From: DATCMA01 sp036563645
GTDB lineage: Bacteria; Actinomycetota; Actinomycetes; Mycobacteriales; Micromonosporaceae
DNA: 34,556 nucleotides
Reading direction: 5' to 3'
NCBI GenBank assembly: GCA_036563645.1
Contig: DATCMA010000057.1
Span: forward strand, 1-34,556
A model generated the notes under the pieces. The model ran no database searches, was not told the DNA's origin, and saw nothing but the letters and a program-made list of their open reading frames with translations. Both the position numbers and the translations under genes were made by a program. Shown here one piece after another: positions 16,139-23,589 of this stretch (positions are counted from its first letter, which is position 1; each line of letters starts with the position of its first letter).

Positions 16139-16378
16139 TCACAGGGATTGGCGCGCGGATAGGTAGTCGTGAATGCTCCGCACGCTGGTGAAGGTCTTGA
16201 CGTCCTCGTCACTGGGATCGAGCACGATGTTGTAGCGCTCCTGCAGCATCTGGATGAGCCACACCAGCGCGAAGGAGTCGATGACAATTGGCGTGTCGTC
16301 GTCGAGTTCCGCCGCGGAGTACGGCACGATCTGGCAATCGACGAGCAACGCGCGGAGCTCGTCACGAGTGATCGTCAT
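16139..16378 (-). CDS. Acyl carrier protein (second of pair)
   Basis: An acidic 79-residue carrier. Phosphopantetheine would attach to Ser35 in VIDSFALVWLIQML. The motif has DSF instead of the common DSL. The start overlaps the preceding ACP stop (ATGA, 16375-16378), so the two carriers are co-translated. Its sequence differs strongly from the neighbouring ACP, suggesting that each serves a different chain or partner, for example one for the aryl starter and one for the acyl chain. Confidence 0.9.
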   Translation of the reverse strand: MTITRDELRALLVDCQIVPYSAAELDDDTPIVIDSFALVWLIQMLQERYNIVLDPSDEDVKTFTSVRSIHDYLSARQSL

Positions 16379-16641
16379 CGCGTGCCTCCGGCCGCCGCCG
16401 CGACTTTCTGCTCCACCAAGTCAGCCAATCCGCCAATCGTCAGGCCCCCGATCGCGTCCAACTCGTCCTCGGAAAACTTGACGTGGTACTGGCGTTCAAT
16501 GTGGAGACTCAGTTCCAAGAGGGACAGTGAGTCGAGGTTGATTCCGCCTTCGCCCAGCGGGGCACCGTCGACATCGCCCGCTGACTCATTCAGCACCTTT
16601 TCAATGACCTGGACGATGTAGGCCACGATGTCGCCACGCAC
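16375..16641 (-). CDS. Acyl carrier protein (first of pair)
   Basis: An 88-residue carrier protein with the attachment site Ser38 in GGINLDSLSLLELSLHIE and a classic four-helix pattern. GTG 16641 is chosen because GGAGG lies 6 bases upstream and because it starts 1 base after the FabV stop; an in-frame ATG at 16683 would run into FabV. The Ala/Gly-rich tail ends AAAAGGTR. It lies directly before the second ACP and the KS/CLF pair. Confidence 0.9.
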   Translation of the reverse strand: MRGDIVAYIVQVIEKVLNESAGDVDGAPLGEGGINLDSLSLLELSLHIERQYHVKFSEDELDAIGGLTIGGLADLVEQKVAAAAGGTR

Positions 16642-16642
16642 G

Positions 16643-17857
16643 TCAGTCCTCCTCCGAAGACGGTGAGATGGGGGCCGCGCCAACCGGGGCGAGGTCGAAA
16701 CTCATCGGGTTAACCGGCCGCTCATAGTCGACGCCCGGAATGCCAAAGCCGTAGGCGGCGAGCAGACGCGCTCGATACTCGTTCCCGCCGAGCTCCGCGA
16801 CGTTGTCCGACGTCACGGAGGTCCACCGGGTCCGCACCTCCGCCTGCACCTCGGGGGCGAGGTCAGCGCCGTCGAGCCGGATCCGGCCCGCGCCGTCCAC
16901 CACCGGGCCCGTGGCCAGGGCGTGGAACAGGTCGCGGGCTTGGTCGAGAGGGTCCCGCACTGGACCGCGCTCCCCGAGAACCCCGGTGAGGAGCACGGTG
17001 TAGAGGGACTGGATGGGAATGACCGCACTCGCCGGGGTGATCAGCGCGCTCGCGGCGGCGGCGTACGCGCCGCCCCCACGCGGCGCCAGTACGTCGTGCA
17101 GCCGCGTGGCGGTCCGCTCCACGTGGCGCTTGGCGGCCCCGAGCGTGCCCAGGCGGTAGCTGCGGGCAAGGAACGCCGGGCCGACGTATGTGAAGGCGAC
17201 GGTGCGCGCGTGCGGAGCGAGGACCCCGGCGGCGTCGAGCGTCTCGATCCACCGCTGCCAGTCATCCCCGCCCATCACCGCCACGGTCTCGGCGACCTGC
17301 CGGGGGCTGGCGGCGGGCAGCGTGACCCGTCGGACGCTGCCGTCCGTGACGTCGTAGGACAACTCGGTGTAGGGCTTGCCGACCGCGGCGATCGTCGAGC
17401 GGTAAGTCGTCCCGGTGCAGGGGTCGGTGCGGCGGCTGGTGGCCACGGAATGAATGACGACCTCTACCGGGCCGGGTGCGGTGCGCAGCGCCGCCACGGC
17501 CCGCTGCTTGGTGTCGTCAGCGAACGCGTCCCCGATGACGTCCCGCGCCCACAGCCCAGCCCGGTCGAGCTCGGCGCGGAGCGCGCGGGCGTTGTACCAG
17601 CCGGCGGTGGCGGTGCGGTGCCGGGTCGCGGGGCGTCCCCGATACACGCCGACGGTCGCGGCGCCACACCCGAACGCGGCGTAGATCCGGGCGGCCAGCC
17701 CGAGGCCGGAGGAGCTGCCGATGACCAACACGACCGAGGGACCGTGCGCCATCGGCGCCGACGCGGCCCGAGCGATGTCCCGACGGACCCGTTCGGCACA
17801 TCCGTCGGGGTGCGCGGTCAGGCAGACACCGCGCCGCAGGACCGGTCTCACGATCAT
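16643..17857 (-). CDS. fabV: FabV-type trans-2-enoyl-ACP/CoA reductase
   Basis: Monomeric NADH-dependent enoyl reductase of 404 residues, the usual FabV length. The N-terminus MIVRPVLRRGVCLTAHPDGC matches the family start. The cofactor loop is VIGSSSGLGLAARI (about 45-58), the substrate-side signature is HSVATSRR, and the catalytic Tyr234-x8-Lys243 (YRLGTLGAAK) is present. FabV reduces the last double bond of each elongation cycle, so at least part of the chain should be saturated. FabV is uncommon in actinomycete primary fatty acid synthesis, so a dedicated cluster role is likely. ATG 17857 shares one base with the ligase stop (TGATG). Confidence 0.93.
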   Translation of the reverse strand: MIVRPVLRRGVCLTAHPDGCAERVRRDIARAASAPMAHGPSVVLVIGSSSGLGLAARIYAAFGCGAATVGVYRGRPATRHRTATAGWYNARALRAELDRAGLWARDVIGDAFADDTKQRAVAALRTAPGPVEVVIHSVATSRRTDPCTGTTYRSTIAAVGKPYTELSYDVTDGSVRRVTLPAASPRQVAETVAVMGGDDWQRWIETLDAAGVLAPHARTVAFTYVGPAFLARSYRLGTLGAAKRHVERTATRLHDVLAPRGGGAYAAAASALITPASAVIPIQSLYTVLLTGVLGERGPVRDPLDQARDLFHALATGPVVDGAGRIRLDGADLAPEVQAEVRTRWTSVTSDNVAELGGNEYRARLLAAYGFGIPGVDYERPVNPMSFDLAPVGAAPISPSSEED

Positions 17858-19233
17858 CACGAGTCCGATTCCTTGGCGGCCGCCGCACGCAGGAGCTCCG
17901 CGTTGCGGATGAGCTTGCCGTTGACGGTGCGCGGGAGCGCGTGGTGGACGTAGAGCCGGCGGGGCACCTTGAACGTGCTCAGCGACTGCCGGCACCAGCC
18001 GAGGAGCTCGGCGGGGTCCACGTGGCCGCTCGTGCCGACGTGGGCTTCGATCGCGTCGCCGTAGACGACCACCGCCTCGGTGACCCGCTCGTGGCCAAGT
18101 AGGACGGATTCGACTTCAGTGAGGTCGACTTTGAGCCCGCCGATGGTCACCATGCTGTCGGCCCGGCCCCGAATGCTGATCACGCCAGTGTCCGGGTCGA
18201 TCGACGCCAGGTCGTAGGTGCGCAGCCACCCGTCGACCACCCGGCCGGGCTTGTCGGCGATGAGGTACGGCGACGCGCCGACGTCGACGTAGAGTTCGCC
18301 GTCACGCACCTCGACCCGGACGCCGTGTGCCGGAGTGCCGACCGCCGGGGGACCGTACCGCCCATCGAGGTCGGTGGCGATGATGCCCACCTCCGTCATG
18401 CCGTAGGCGGTGCCGAGCGGCACCCCGAACTGGGCCCGGAACGCGTCGTACGTGGCGGGACGCAGCGCCTCGCCGGCGGAGACGGCCAGCCGGAGACTCG
18501 GCAGCTCGGCGGAGACCCGGCTGAGCAGATCGAAGTGCACCGGCGCACCGAAGATCGCCGTCACGTCGGTCCGCTTGGCGAGGTCGATGAGGGCCGTCGC
18601 GTGGGGGCGGCTACCGAAGACAAGAGTGGCGCCGCTCGCGAGCGCGTGGAGCACACCACCGATGAGCCCGAAGGAGTGGGTCAACGAGCTGAGGAGGAGG
18701 AGCCGGTCGCCAGGGCCGGGCATCAGGGGCATCCGAGCGAACCGGTCGAGCTCGGCGTGCAGGGAGTCCGCGGTCCGGCCAATGACTTTCGGGTGCCCGG
18801 TCGATCCGGAGCTGAACTGCACCAGGCAGTGCTCACCAGCGGCGGGCTCGCCGTCGAGAGACGCGACGACGATCTCACACTCCGGGGTGAACTGGTTGAC
18901 GATCGTGCCGAAGCCATTGCTGCGGATGTGGTACTGCGGCCGGCAGAGGTCGACAATCCGCTGGCCCTCGGCGGTGCTGAGCCGCGGGTCCACGAGCAGA
19001 ACCTGGGCGTTGAGCCGCCAGAGCGCCAGCACGATCCACAAGAGAGTGAGGCTGGGGCGCATGCGCACCATGACGGTCGACCCTGCGCCGATGCCGTGGA
19101 AGGCAAGCCGGCGTTCGAGGTCGGCGACCTCTGTCCGTAGCCGGGCGAAGTCCACTTCGGCGGGCGCGACCGCCCACGCCCCTTGGCCTGGTGCGCGCTC
19201 CAGCAGGTCATTGACGAAGTCTCGGGCATCCAT
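17857..19233 (-). CDS. AMP-dependent acyl/aryl-CoA (or ACP) ligase
   Basis: ANL-superfamily adenylating enzyme of 458 residues. The P-loop is FSSGSTGHPK (140-149), the second motif is GTAYGMTEVG (275-283), the hinge is GRADSMVTIGGLKVDLTEVE, and the C-terminal catalytic Lys440 sits in TVNGKLIRN. The N-terminal domain is shorter than in typical acyl-CoA synthetases (about 500-550). Next to the 3,4-AHBA genes, its most likely substrate is that acid, loaded on CoA or on one of the two ACPs; a fatty or enoyl acid is the alternative. ATG 19233 has GGGAGG upstream. A strong hairpin fills much of the 119-base gap that separates it from the synthase gene. Confidence 0.92.
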   Translation of the reverse strand: MDARDFVNDLLERAPGQGAWAVAPAEVDFARLRTEVADLERRLAFHGIGAGSTVMVRMRPSLTLLWIVLALWRLNAQVLLVDPRLSTAEGQRIVDLCRPQYHIRSNGFGTIVNQFTPECEIVVASLDGEPAAGEHCLVQFSSGSTGHPKVIGRTADSLHAELDRFARMPLMPGPGDRLLLLSSLTHSFGLIGGVLHALASGATLVFGSRPHATALIDLAKRTDVTAIFGAPVHFDLLSRVSAELPSLRLAVSAGEALRPATYDAFRAQFGVPLGTAYGMTEVGIIATDLDGRYGPPAVGTPAHGVRVEVRDGELYVDVGASPYLIADKPGRVVDGWLRTYDLASIDPDTGVISIRGRADSMVTIGGLKVDLTEVESVLLGHERVTEAVVVYGDAIEAHVGTSGHVDPAELLGWCRQSLSTFKVPRRLYVHHALPRTVNGKLIRNAELLRAAAAKESDS

Positions 19234-19271
19234 CGCCGCCTCCCGCCTCCCGTGGTCGGGCTGTTCGTCGT

Positions 19272-19313
19272 CTGGCCCGGCAAGGGCGAGGTCGTCGCCC
19301 TTGCCGGGACCAG
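19272..19313. promoter_or_regulatory. Long perfect hairpin inside the operon (attenuator candidate)
   Basis: CCCGGCAAGGGCGA (19276-19289) is perfectly complementary to TCGCCCTTGCCGGG (19295-19308) around the loop GGTCG. CTGG (19272-19275) can add four pairs with CCAG (19310-19313) after a one-base bulge. It lies between the two 3,4-AHBA genes and the ligase. No U-tract follows on the minus strand. It could partly terminate or stabilise the upstream transcript. Confidence 0.65.
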
Positions 19314-19352
19314 CGGCACCCGTGGCGGTTGTGCCACCCGGATGCCGGGGCC

Positions 19353-20444
19353 TTACTTCTCGATGCAGAACTCGCCGATGGGCCAACCCACGTGCCGCTT
19401 GTCGGTGCTGATGTAGCCGAGCAACTTGCTGCCCGGACGCAGCTCGGTCACGTTGAGCACGGCCGCACCCGGTCCCAGGACCCGCACGTGCCAGTCGTCC
19501 TGGACGGTCAAGCTGACGGGTACGCCCTCCTCCGAGGTGGCCTTGATGGTCAGCAGAGGGCGAGATTCGATCTTGACTCTGCCCACGGTGACCGGCCGGG
19601 TTTCGCCGTTGGCCGAGACCGCCAGGACCGTGCTGCCGGCCTTGAGCTCGGACAGGTAGTGGGTCCGGTTGTCGGTGCTCAGCACGTAGGAGTGGAGAGC
19701 GCCCGCGTTGACGCGGAAGGGCCGGGTCGGCATGTACGGCAGCGGGTGGGTCTCGCTGACACAGAGCACGAAGCCGTGCGCGTAGGAGCCCACCAGCATT
19801 CCTTCGTCTTGGCGCAGGTGGGTGCAGGTGTCGACACAGACCCGGTCGCCGAGACCGTTGTGCTCGATCGAATCCACGATCAGGGTGGTGAGCTCCAAGT
19901 CCGGGGTCTGGCCCCGGAGGAGCCGGGCGAGTTGAAAGACCTCCGACGGGCTTCGCGGCGCGAGCAGCACCCCGTCGGAGCCCTTCTCGAGCACGTCGAG
20001 GACGATCGCGGCTTCTTCGAGCGAGGCGACCTGGCAGACGAGCTTGCCGTCGCTACGGTCCATCGCCGCGATGACGATCTCCAACGGGATCTTGGTTGGG
20101 TCGCGGAACGCAACGACGGTGTACGACAGCGACGTCCCGCAGGCGCAGGCGAGCCGCAGGGTCGGCTCGTCGACCACCTCGACGAAGGCGCCCCCGCCGG
20201 TTGCGCGCAGGCGGTCGATGGCGGAGACGTCGGTGACGGGGTCGACGACAAGGTCGGCCTGACTGGGGTCCGACTCGGCGCCGTCGGCGCGGATCAGCAC
20301 CCGCCGAACAGTCGGGGGCAACGTGGCCAAGACGTCGGTCGTGTCGTCCAACACGCCGTCGATGCCGGCGTGAACGGCGGCCTCAACGATGGCTGGCCGC
20401 TGGTCCTGCGGCACCGCGCGAAGGTCGATCCAGGCGAATTTCAT
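19353..20444 (-). CDS. 3-dehydroquinate synthase II / GriH-like 3,4-AHBA synthase
   Basis: A 363-residue member of the DHQS II family (PF01959-type). Its start MKFAWIDLRAV matches the family, with inner blocks FVEVVDEPTLRLACACGTSLSY, SYAHGFVLCVSETHP, YMPTRPFRVNAGALHSYVL and LLTIKATSE. In archaea the family makes dehydroquinate. In Streptomyces the homologue GriH, with aldolase GriI, makes 3-amino-4-hydroxybenzoate; the adjacency to a GriI-like gene points to the latter. ATG 20444 is 2 bases after the aldolase stop; the longer upstream frame is aldolase shadow. Platensimycin-type and manumycin-type clusters carry the same pair. Confidence 0.93.
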   Translation of the reverse strand: MKFAWIDLRAVPQDQRPAIVEAAVHAGIDGVLDDTTDVLATLPPTVRRVLIRADGAESDPSQADLVVDPVTDVSAIDRLRATGGGAFVEVVDEPTLRLACACGTSLSYTVVAFRDPTKIPLEIVIAAMDRSDGKLVCQVASLEEAAIVLDVLEKGSDGVLLAPRSPSEVFQLARLLRGQTPDLELTTLIVDSIEHNGLGDRVCVDTCTHLRQDEGMLVGSYAHGFVLCVSETHPLPYMPTRPFRVNAGALHSYVLSTDNRTHYLSELKAGSTVLAVSANGETRPVTVGRVKIESRPLLTIKATSEEGVPVSLTVQDDWHVRVLGPGAAVLNVTELRPGSKLLGYISTDKRHVGWPIGEFCIEK

Positions 20445-20446
20445 AC

Positions 20447-21250
20447 CTAACCTGCCAATGCGGGCGCGTGGGTGACTTCTACGTGTGCGGGGTCGTGGAG
20501 GAGCCGCGCGATGTCGCGGACAGCGGCGGCCGGGTCGGGATGCCGGAAGATCCGCCGACCGATCGCCACGCCCTGGCACCCAGCGCGCAGCGCGCTCGCG
20601 ACGAACTCGTCGAGGTCGCCCTCGCCGTCGCCTCCAGCGACCAAGATCGGAACAGGGCTGGTTGCCACCACGTCGGCCATCTCGGCGACCGTCTCCGCCA
20701 TCACCGTCTTGACGAGGTCGGCGCCGAGATCCGCGGCGATGTTGACGACGTGGGCCAGCAGCTGGGGGTCACGGGGGTTTCGAACACGGGGCCCGCGGGG
20801 GTACATCATCGCCAGGAGCGGCATCCCCCAGCGGTCGCAGGCGTCGGCGACCGCACCGAGGTCGGCGAGCTGGCTTGCCTCGGTGTCGGAGCCGATGTTG
20901 ATGTGGACGCTCACCGCGTCGGCGCCGAGCCGGATCGCCTCCTCCACCCGGCTGACGAGCACCTTGGCGTTGGCGTCCGGAGCGTGTGCCGTACTGCCAC
21001 TGAGGTGGACGATAAGGTTGGCCTGACGAAAGTGCCTCGGGCTGACGTATCGCGCTCGTCCTTTATGGACGATGACTGCGTCCGCGCCGGCCGATATCAC
21101 GGCGTCGACGAGGTCGTCGAACCGATCCGCGTGAGTGACCGGCCCGGTGGATACGGAGTGGTCAAGCGGCACGAACAGGTGGCGCCCGTCACCGTACCGT
21201 GAGAGGCGTTCCAGCCTGACTGCCTTGACGCGGTGCGGCGAGCTTGGCAC
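20447..21250 (-). CDS. GriI-like class I aldolase (DhnA family) for 3,4-AHBA
   Basis: A 267-residue DeoC/FbaB-type aldolase. It has FVPLDHSVSTGPV (Asp30-His31), MMYPRGPRV (Tyr150) and the Schiff-base Lys181 in GADLVKTVMAE, then VLVAGGDGEGDLDEF for phosphate binding. The archaeal relative makes 2-amino-3,7-dideoxy-heptulosonate; GriI joins aspartate semialdehyde to dihydroxyacetone phosphate to give the C7 precursor of 3,4-AHBA. It is the first gene of the 14-gene operon, so the promoter must lie in 21251-21659. ATG 21250 follows GGAAGGGAG. Confidence 0.93.
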   Translation of the reverse strand: MPSSPHRVKAVRLERLSRYGDGRHLFVPLDHSVSTGPVTHADRFDDLVDAVISAGADAVIVHKGRARYVSPRHFRQANLIVHLSGSTAHAPDANAKVLVSRVEEAIRLGADAVSVHINIGSDTEASQLADLGAVADACDRWGMPLLAMMYPRGPRVRNPRDPQLLAHVVNIAADLGADLVKTVMAETVAEMADVVATSPVPILVAGGDGEGDLDEFVASALRAGCQGVAIGRRIFRHPDPAAAVRDIARLLHDPAHVEVTHAPALAG

Positions 21251-21659
21251 GGCACGCTCCCTTCCTGCGTTGCGCAGCCACTGTGGAGTCTTGACCCGTG
21301 CCGAAGCCCGCCAAAGACCCGATGAGGCTGCTCATCAGGTGCGAGACCGGATGGGCTGACCGGGTGCACCAGACGGCTAGGCCAGGCGATCCCGTACCAC
21401 AGCTCGCGAGAGGATTTCTCTATGCATTTACTTAGGTCAATGTGCGCGCTATGGCGTCCGCTCGTAACACAAGGACCCGACCACGAGGTCCACTACCGTC
21501 TTGTCATGCCGACGGAGGCGCAGGCCGATATCTATAGTGGCCAGTTGATTGAACATGAATCATGCACAGCCCCCTTGCTGTAATCACTCAGACTAGCTAG
21601 GGTCAATTCAGTAATCGAATTAGGTCAATCCTGCATCGCGGGGGATTCCAGGAGACATT
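21251..21659. promoter_or_regulatory. Divergent promoter region of the main operon and LuxR gene
   Basis: This gap of 409 bases holds no gene and is AT-richer than its surroundings. Contents: GGTCAAT at 21435-21441, 21601-21607 and 21623-21629 (the last two 22 bases apart); a 6-base hairpin GATGAG/CTCATC at 21321-21336; and, rightward, TTGCTG (21575-21580) 17 bases before TAGGGT (21598-21603), a fair vegetative promoter for the LuxR gene. On the minus strand the first repeat reads TTGACC, a possible -35 for the aldolase operon, though no clear -10 follows it. Confidence 0.5.
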
Positions 21660-22385
21660 ATGATCATCGAAAGGAGCCTAGCGGACACGATCGGCAAGGA
21701 TAGCCCTGAGGGGTCGCTGCGGGTAGTCCTGGGAATGCAGTCCAACCTCGCCCGGCTCGGGATTGAAGGGCTGCTCCTATCGATTCCTCAAGTCGCCGAG
21801 GTACACGCCAGAAACACCGTGCAGGAGGCCCTTGACGTCGTCATCCAGCGGAACGCCCAGCTCATCGTGGTCACGCTCGACGAGCTGAGCGAGCGCGACT
21901 GCCAACTCCTCAACTCCCGGCCGCGCGATGTCAAGGCGCTCCTCTTGATAAACAACATCGAGCGAGCGCAAATCACCTTGGCGTCGACAATCTCATGTAC
22001 CGGATATTTGCATTCTCAAGAACTCAACGCTAATGTCCTCAAGGACACGATTTTCCACCTCCACCGGAATCAGGTTCCCCTGCCGCGGGCATTAGCCGAG
22101 TATCTTATTAACAACGCACGCGCGCATCACCTCCCGATCGCCCCGACGAATCCCGAGTCCATTCGGCTCACCCCACGCGAGCGAGAGGTGCTAGCCCTCC
22201 TCGTCGAGGGATGTAGCAACAAAGAGATCGCGGATCGAATCGCGATCTCACCGCACGGAGTCAAGCGGATTGTGGCGAACGTCCTCGCCAAGTTGAACTG
22301 CCCCAACCGCACGTCCGCAGCGGCGCGCGCCCTGACCGAAGGGCTCACCGGTCACCGAATCGCCGCGGACTTGGCGCGTTCCTAG
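21660..22385 (+). CDS. LuxR-type regulator with degenerate receiver domain
   Basis: A 241-residue NarL/LuxR-type regulator. The C-terminal helix-turn-helix spans about 169-230 (RLTPREREVLALLVEGCSNKEI, VKRIVANVLAKLNCPNRT). The N-terminal 130 residues have a receiver-like pattern, but the acidic pair at the first strand is replaced (VVLGMQSNLARLG) and no conserved Lys is clear, so phosphorylation is doubtful and ligand control is possible. It is divergent from the biosynthetic operon and paralogous to the regulator at 22404, which suggests a pathway-specific regulator. Leu145 is encoded by TTA (22092-22094), a hint of bldA-type control if the host uses it. The ribosome site AGGAGA precedes ATG 21660. 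GC content is lower than that of neighbouring genes. Confidence 0.92.
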   Translation: MIIERSLADTIGKDSPEGSLRVVLGMQSNLARLGIEGLLLSIPQVAEVHARNTVQEALDVVIQRNAQLIVVTLDELSERDCQLLNSRPRDVKALLLINNIERAQITLASTISCTGYLHSQELNANVLKDTIFHLHRNQVPLPRALAEYLINNARAHHLPIAPTNPESIRLTPREREVLALLVEGCSNKEIADRIAISPHGVKRIVANVLAKLNCPNRTSAAARALTEGLTGHRIAADLARS

Positions 22386-22397
22386 CGAGGCGAACGC
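22376..22397. terminator. Weak hairpin at convergent regulator ends
   Basis: GCGTTC (22376-22381) pairs with GAACGC (22392-22397) around a 10-base loop, spanning the end of the rightward LuxR gene in the 18-base gap before the convergent one. The stem is short and there is no U-tract. Confidence 0.3.
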
Positions 22398-22403
22398 CGC
22401 CGC

Positions 22404-23081
22404 TCAGCGCGCCACCGCGCTGGGCCGGCACAGTCCGTCGCGAAGCGCGCGCACCACGACCATCGTTCGGTTTGAGCAGTTGAGCTTCGCCATGATGCTC
22501 GCGACCGCGCGCTTGGTGGCGTGCGCCGACGCACCGATTCGACGCGCGATCTGTTTGTTGCTGTAGCCGGCGACGAGAAGCTCCACGACCTTCGCCTCCC
22601 GCTCCGTCAGCGGCGGCGCCGCCACCTCACTGGCCGGCCGCTCATGGACGCGGGAGAAGAGAACCTGCACCATGCGGGCCGGCATCGGCACCTGGCCGTG
22701 GTGCAGCTGCCGGATCGCGTCCGACAGTGTCTCAGCGTCGAGACTGTCCTCGTCGAGATACCCGTCGCAGTCGAGCGCGGTGGCCTGGGCGATGTCGTGG
22801 TCTCGCGTGCCGACCATGAGCAACACCCGGCCACCGTCTCGGCGGAACGCGGCGAGCGTGTCAGCGGGCGCGGAACCCGTCACCGCGGGCAAGTCTGTGA
22901 TCAATACCCGCGGCTGCCCCGTCGCCGGCGGCAGCGTCGCGATGTCCGGGAGGCACATGGGCATCGATGCGAGTCCCGCTGCCTCACACAACCGCTCAAG
23001 GCCGAGTCTTTTGAACTCGTTATGCGGCGCCACGATGATGGTTACCCGCGGGGTCTCCGCTATCTCAGTGGTTCGCGACAC
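22404..23081 (-). CDS. LuxR-type regulator with degenerate receiver domain (paralogue)
   Basis: A 225-residue regulator with the same plan as the one at 21660. The helix-turn-helix lies at about 158-217 (PLTEREAKVVELLVAGYSNKQI, ATKRAVASIMAKLNCSNRT), and the receiver-like N-terminus has IIVAPHNEFKRLG where the acidic pair should be. Shared odd residues in the recognition region (KR.VA..(L/M)AKLNC.NRT) show that the two are close paralogues. It is convergent with its partner, 18 bases apart. The GTG start at 23081 has GAAAGG about 8 bases upstream. Probable role: second cluster regulator, perhaps binding a similar site. Target genes are unknown. Confidence 0.9.
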   Translation of the reverse strand: MSRTTEIAETPRVTIIVAPHNEFKRLGLERLCEAAGLASMPMCLPDIATLPPATGQPRVLITDLPAVTGSAPADTLAAFRRDGGRVLLMVGTRDHDIAQATALDCDGYLDEDSLDAETLSDAIRQLHHGQVPMPARMVQVLFSRVHERPASEVAAPPLTEREAKVVELLVAGYSNKQIARRIGASAHATKRAVASIMAKLNCSNRTMVVVRALRDGLCRPSAVAR

Positions 23082-23310
23082 GGCGTGCTGCCTTTCGTGA
23101 GCCGGTATGCCTTCGGTACGACGGTCAGCGGTCAGATGTCGAGTCGAGATGCGTGGCGGCAGAGGTGCTGGCCCGTCAGCACCCTGGGTGCACGGCCACG
23201 GCAGTTTCTGTGGTCGACAGCCGACACGTCACGCGCACGTCATGCCTCCCCGTAGCCGGAACCCGTTTTCCAGTGCCAGCACCATCGCTAGCTTATTCGA
23301 CAGATGTCGT
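23082..23310. promoter_or_regulatory. Upstream region of the leftward LuxR gene, no gene seen
   Basis: No convincing frame runs through here. The right end carries the palindrome CGACAGATGTCG (23298-23309), and the same design recurs just beyond at 23316-23327. A GTCGACAG half-site lies at 23213-23220. A promoter for the LuxR gene is expected here but I see no clear -35/-10 pair. Confidence 0.35.
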
Positions 23311-23327
23311 TTAGTCGACAGTTGTCG
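23298..23327. promoter_or_regulatory. Tandem CGACA-NN-TGTCG palindromes
   Basis: CGACAGATGTCG (23298-23309) and CGACAGTTGTCG (23316-23327) are each perfect 5-2-5 palindromes, with centres 18 bases apart. This looks like a double operator for a dimeric repressor. It lies 217 bases before the leftward LuxR start and downstream of the DUF3263 gene, so the target gene is not obvious. Confidence 0.5.
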
Positions 23328-23589
23328 CCGAAACCGGGTCGGTGCCGTCGCAGGTCAACACCACCGTGGTCACGCTTCCCCCACGTCCAGATTGGAGGCT
23401 GACCGTGTCTCGGCAATGGACTTGTGCGACGACAATCCACAGGCGCCACCGACCTCTCGCGACGTAGCTACTCCACAGCAGACTGTAAATGGTGTCGCCA
23501 GGAATCCCCATCCCCATGACACGGGCCACCAGCGCTCCGGTGAGACGGCGCGGCGGCGCCGGCCGCTGCGACGCTGTCGCTCCGCTCAC
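23311..23589 (-). CDS. Hypothetical 92-residue protein coupled to DUF3263 gene
   Basis: An open frame whose GTG overlaps the DUF3263 stop by 4 bases (GTGA, 23586-23589), as coupled genes do. The product begins MSGATASQRPAPPRRLTG and has a central hydrophobic stretch (TIYSLLWSSYVA, then WRLWIVVAQ). I recognise no family. Codon use is mixed and the frame ends within the palindrome region, so it may be a chance frame. Confidence 0.25.
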   Translation of the reverse strand: MSGATASQRPAPPRRLTGALVARVMGMGIPGDTIYSLLWSSYVARGRWRLWIVVAQVHCRDTVSLQSGRGGSVTTVVLTCDGTDPVSATTVD

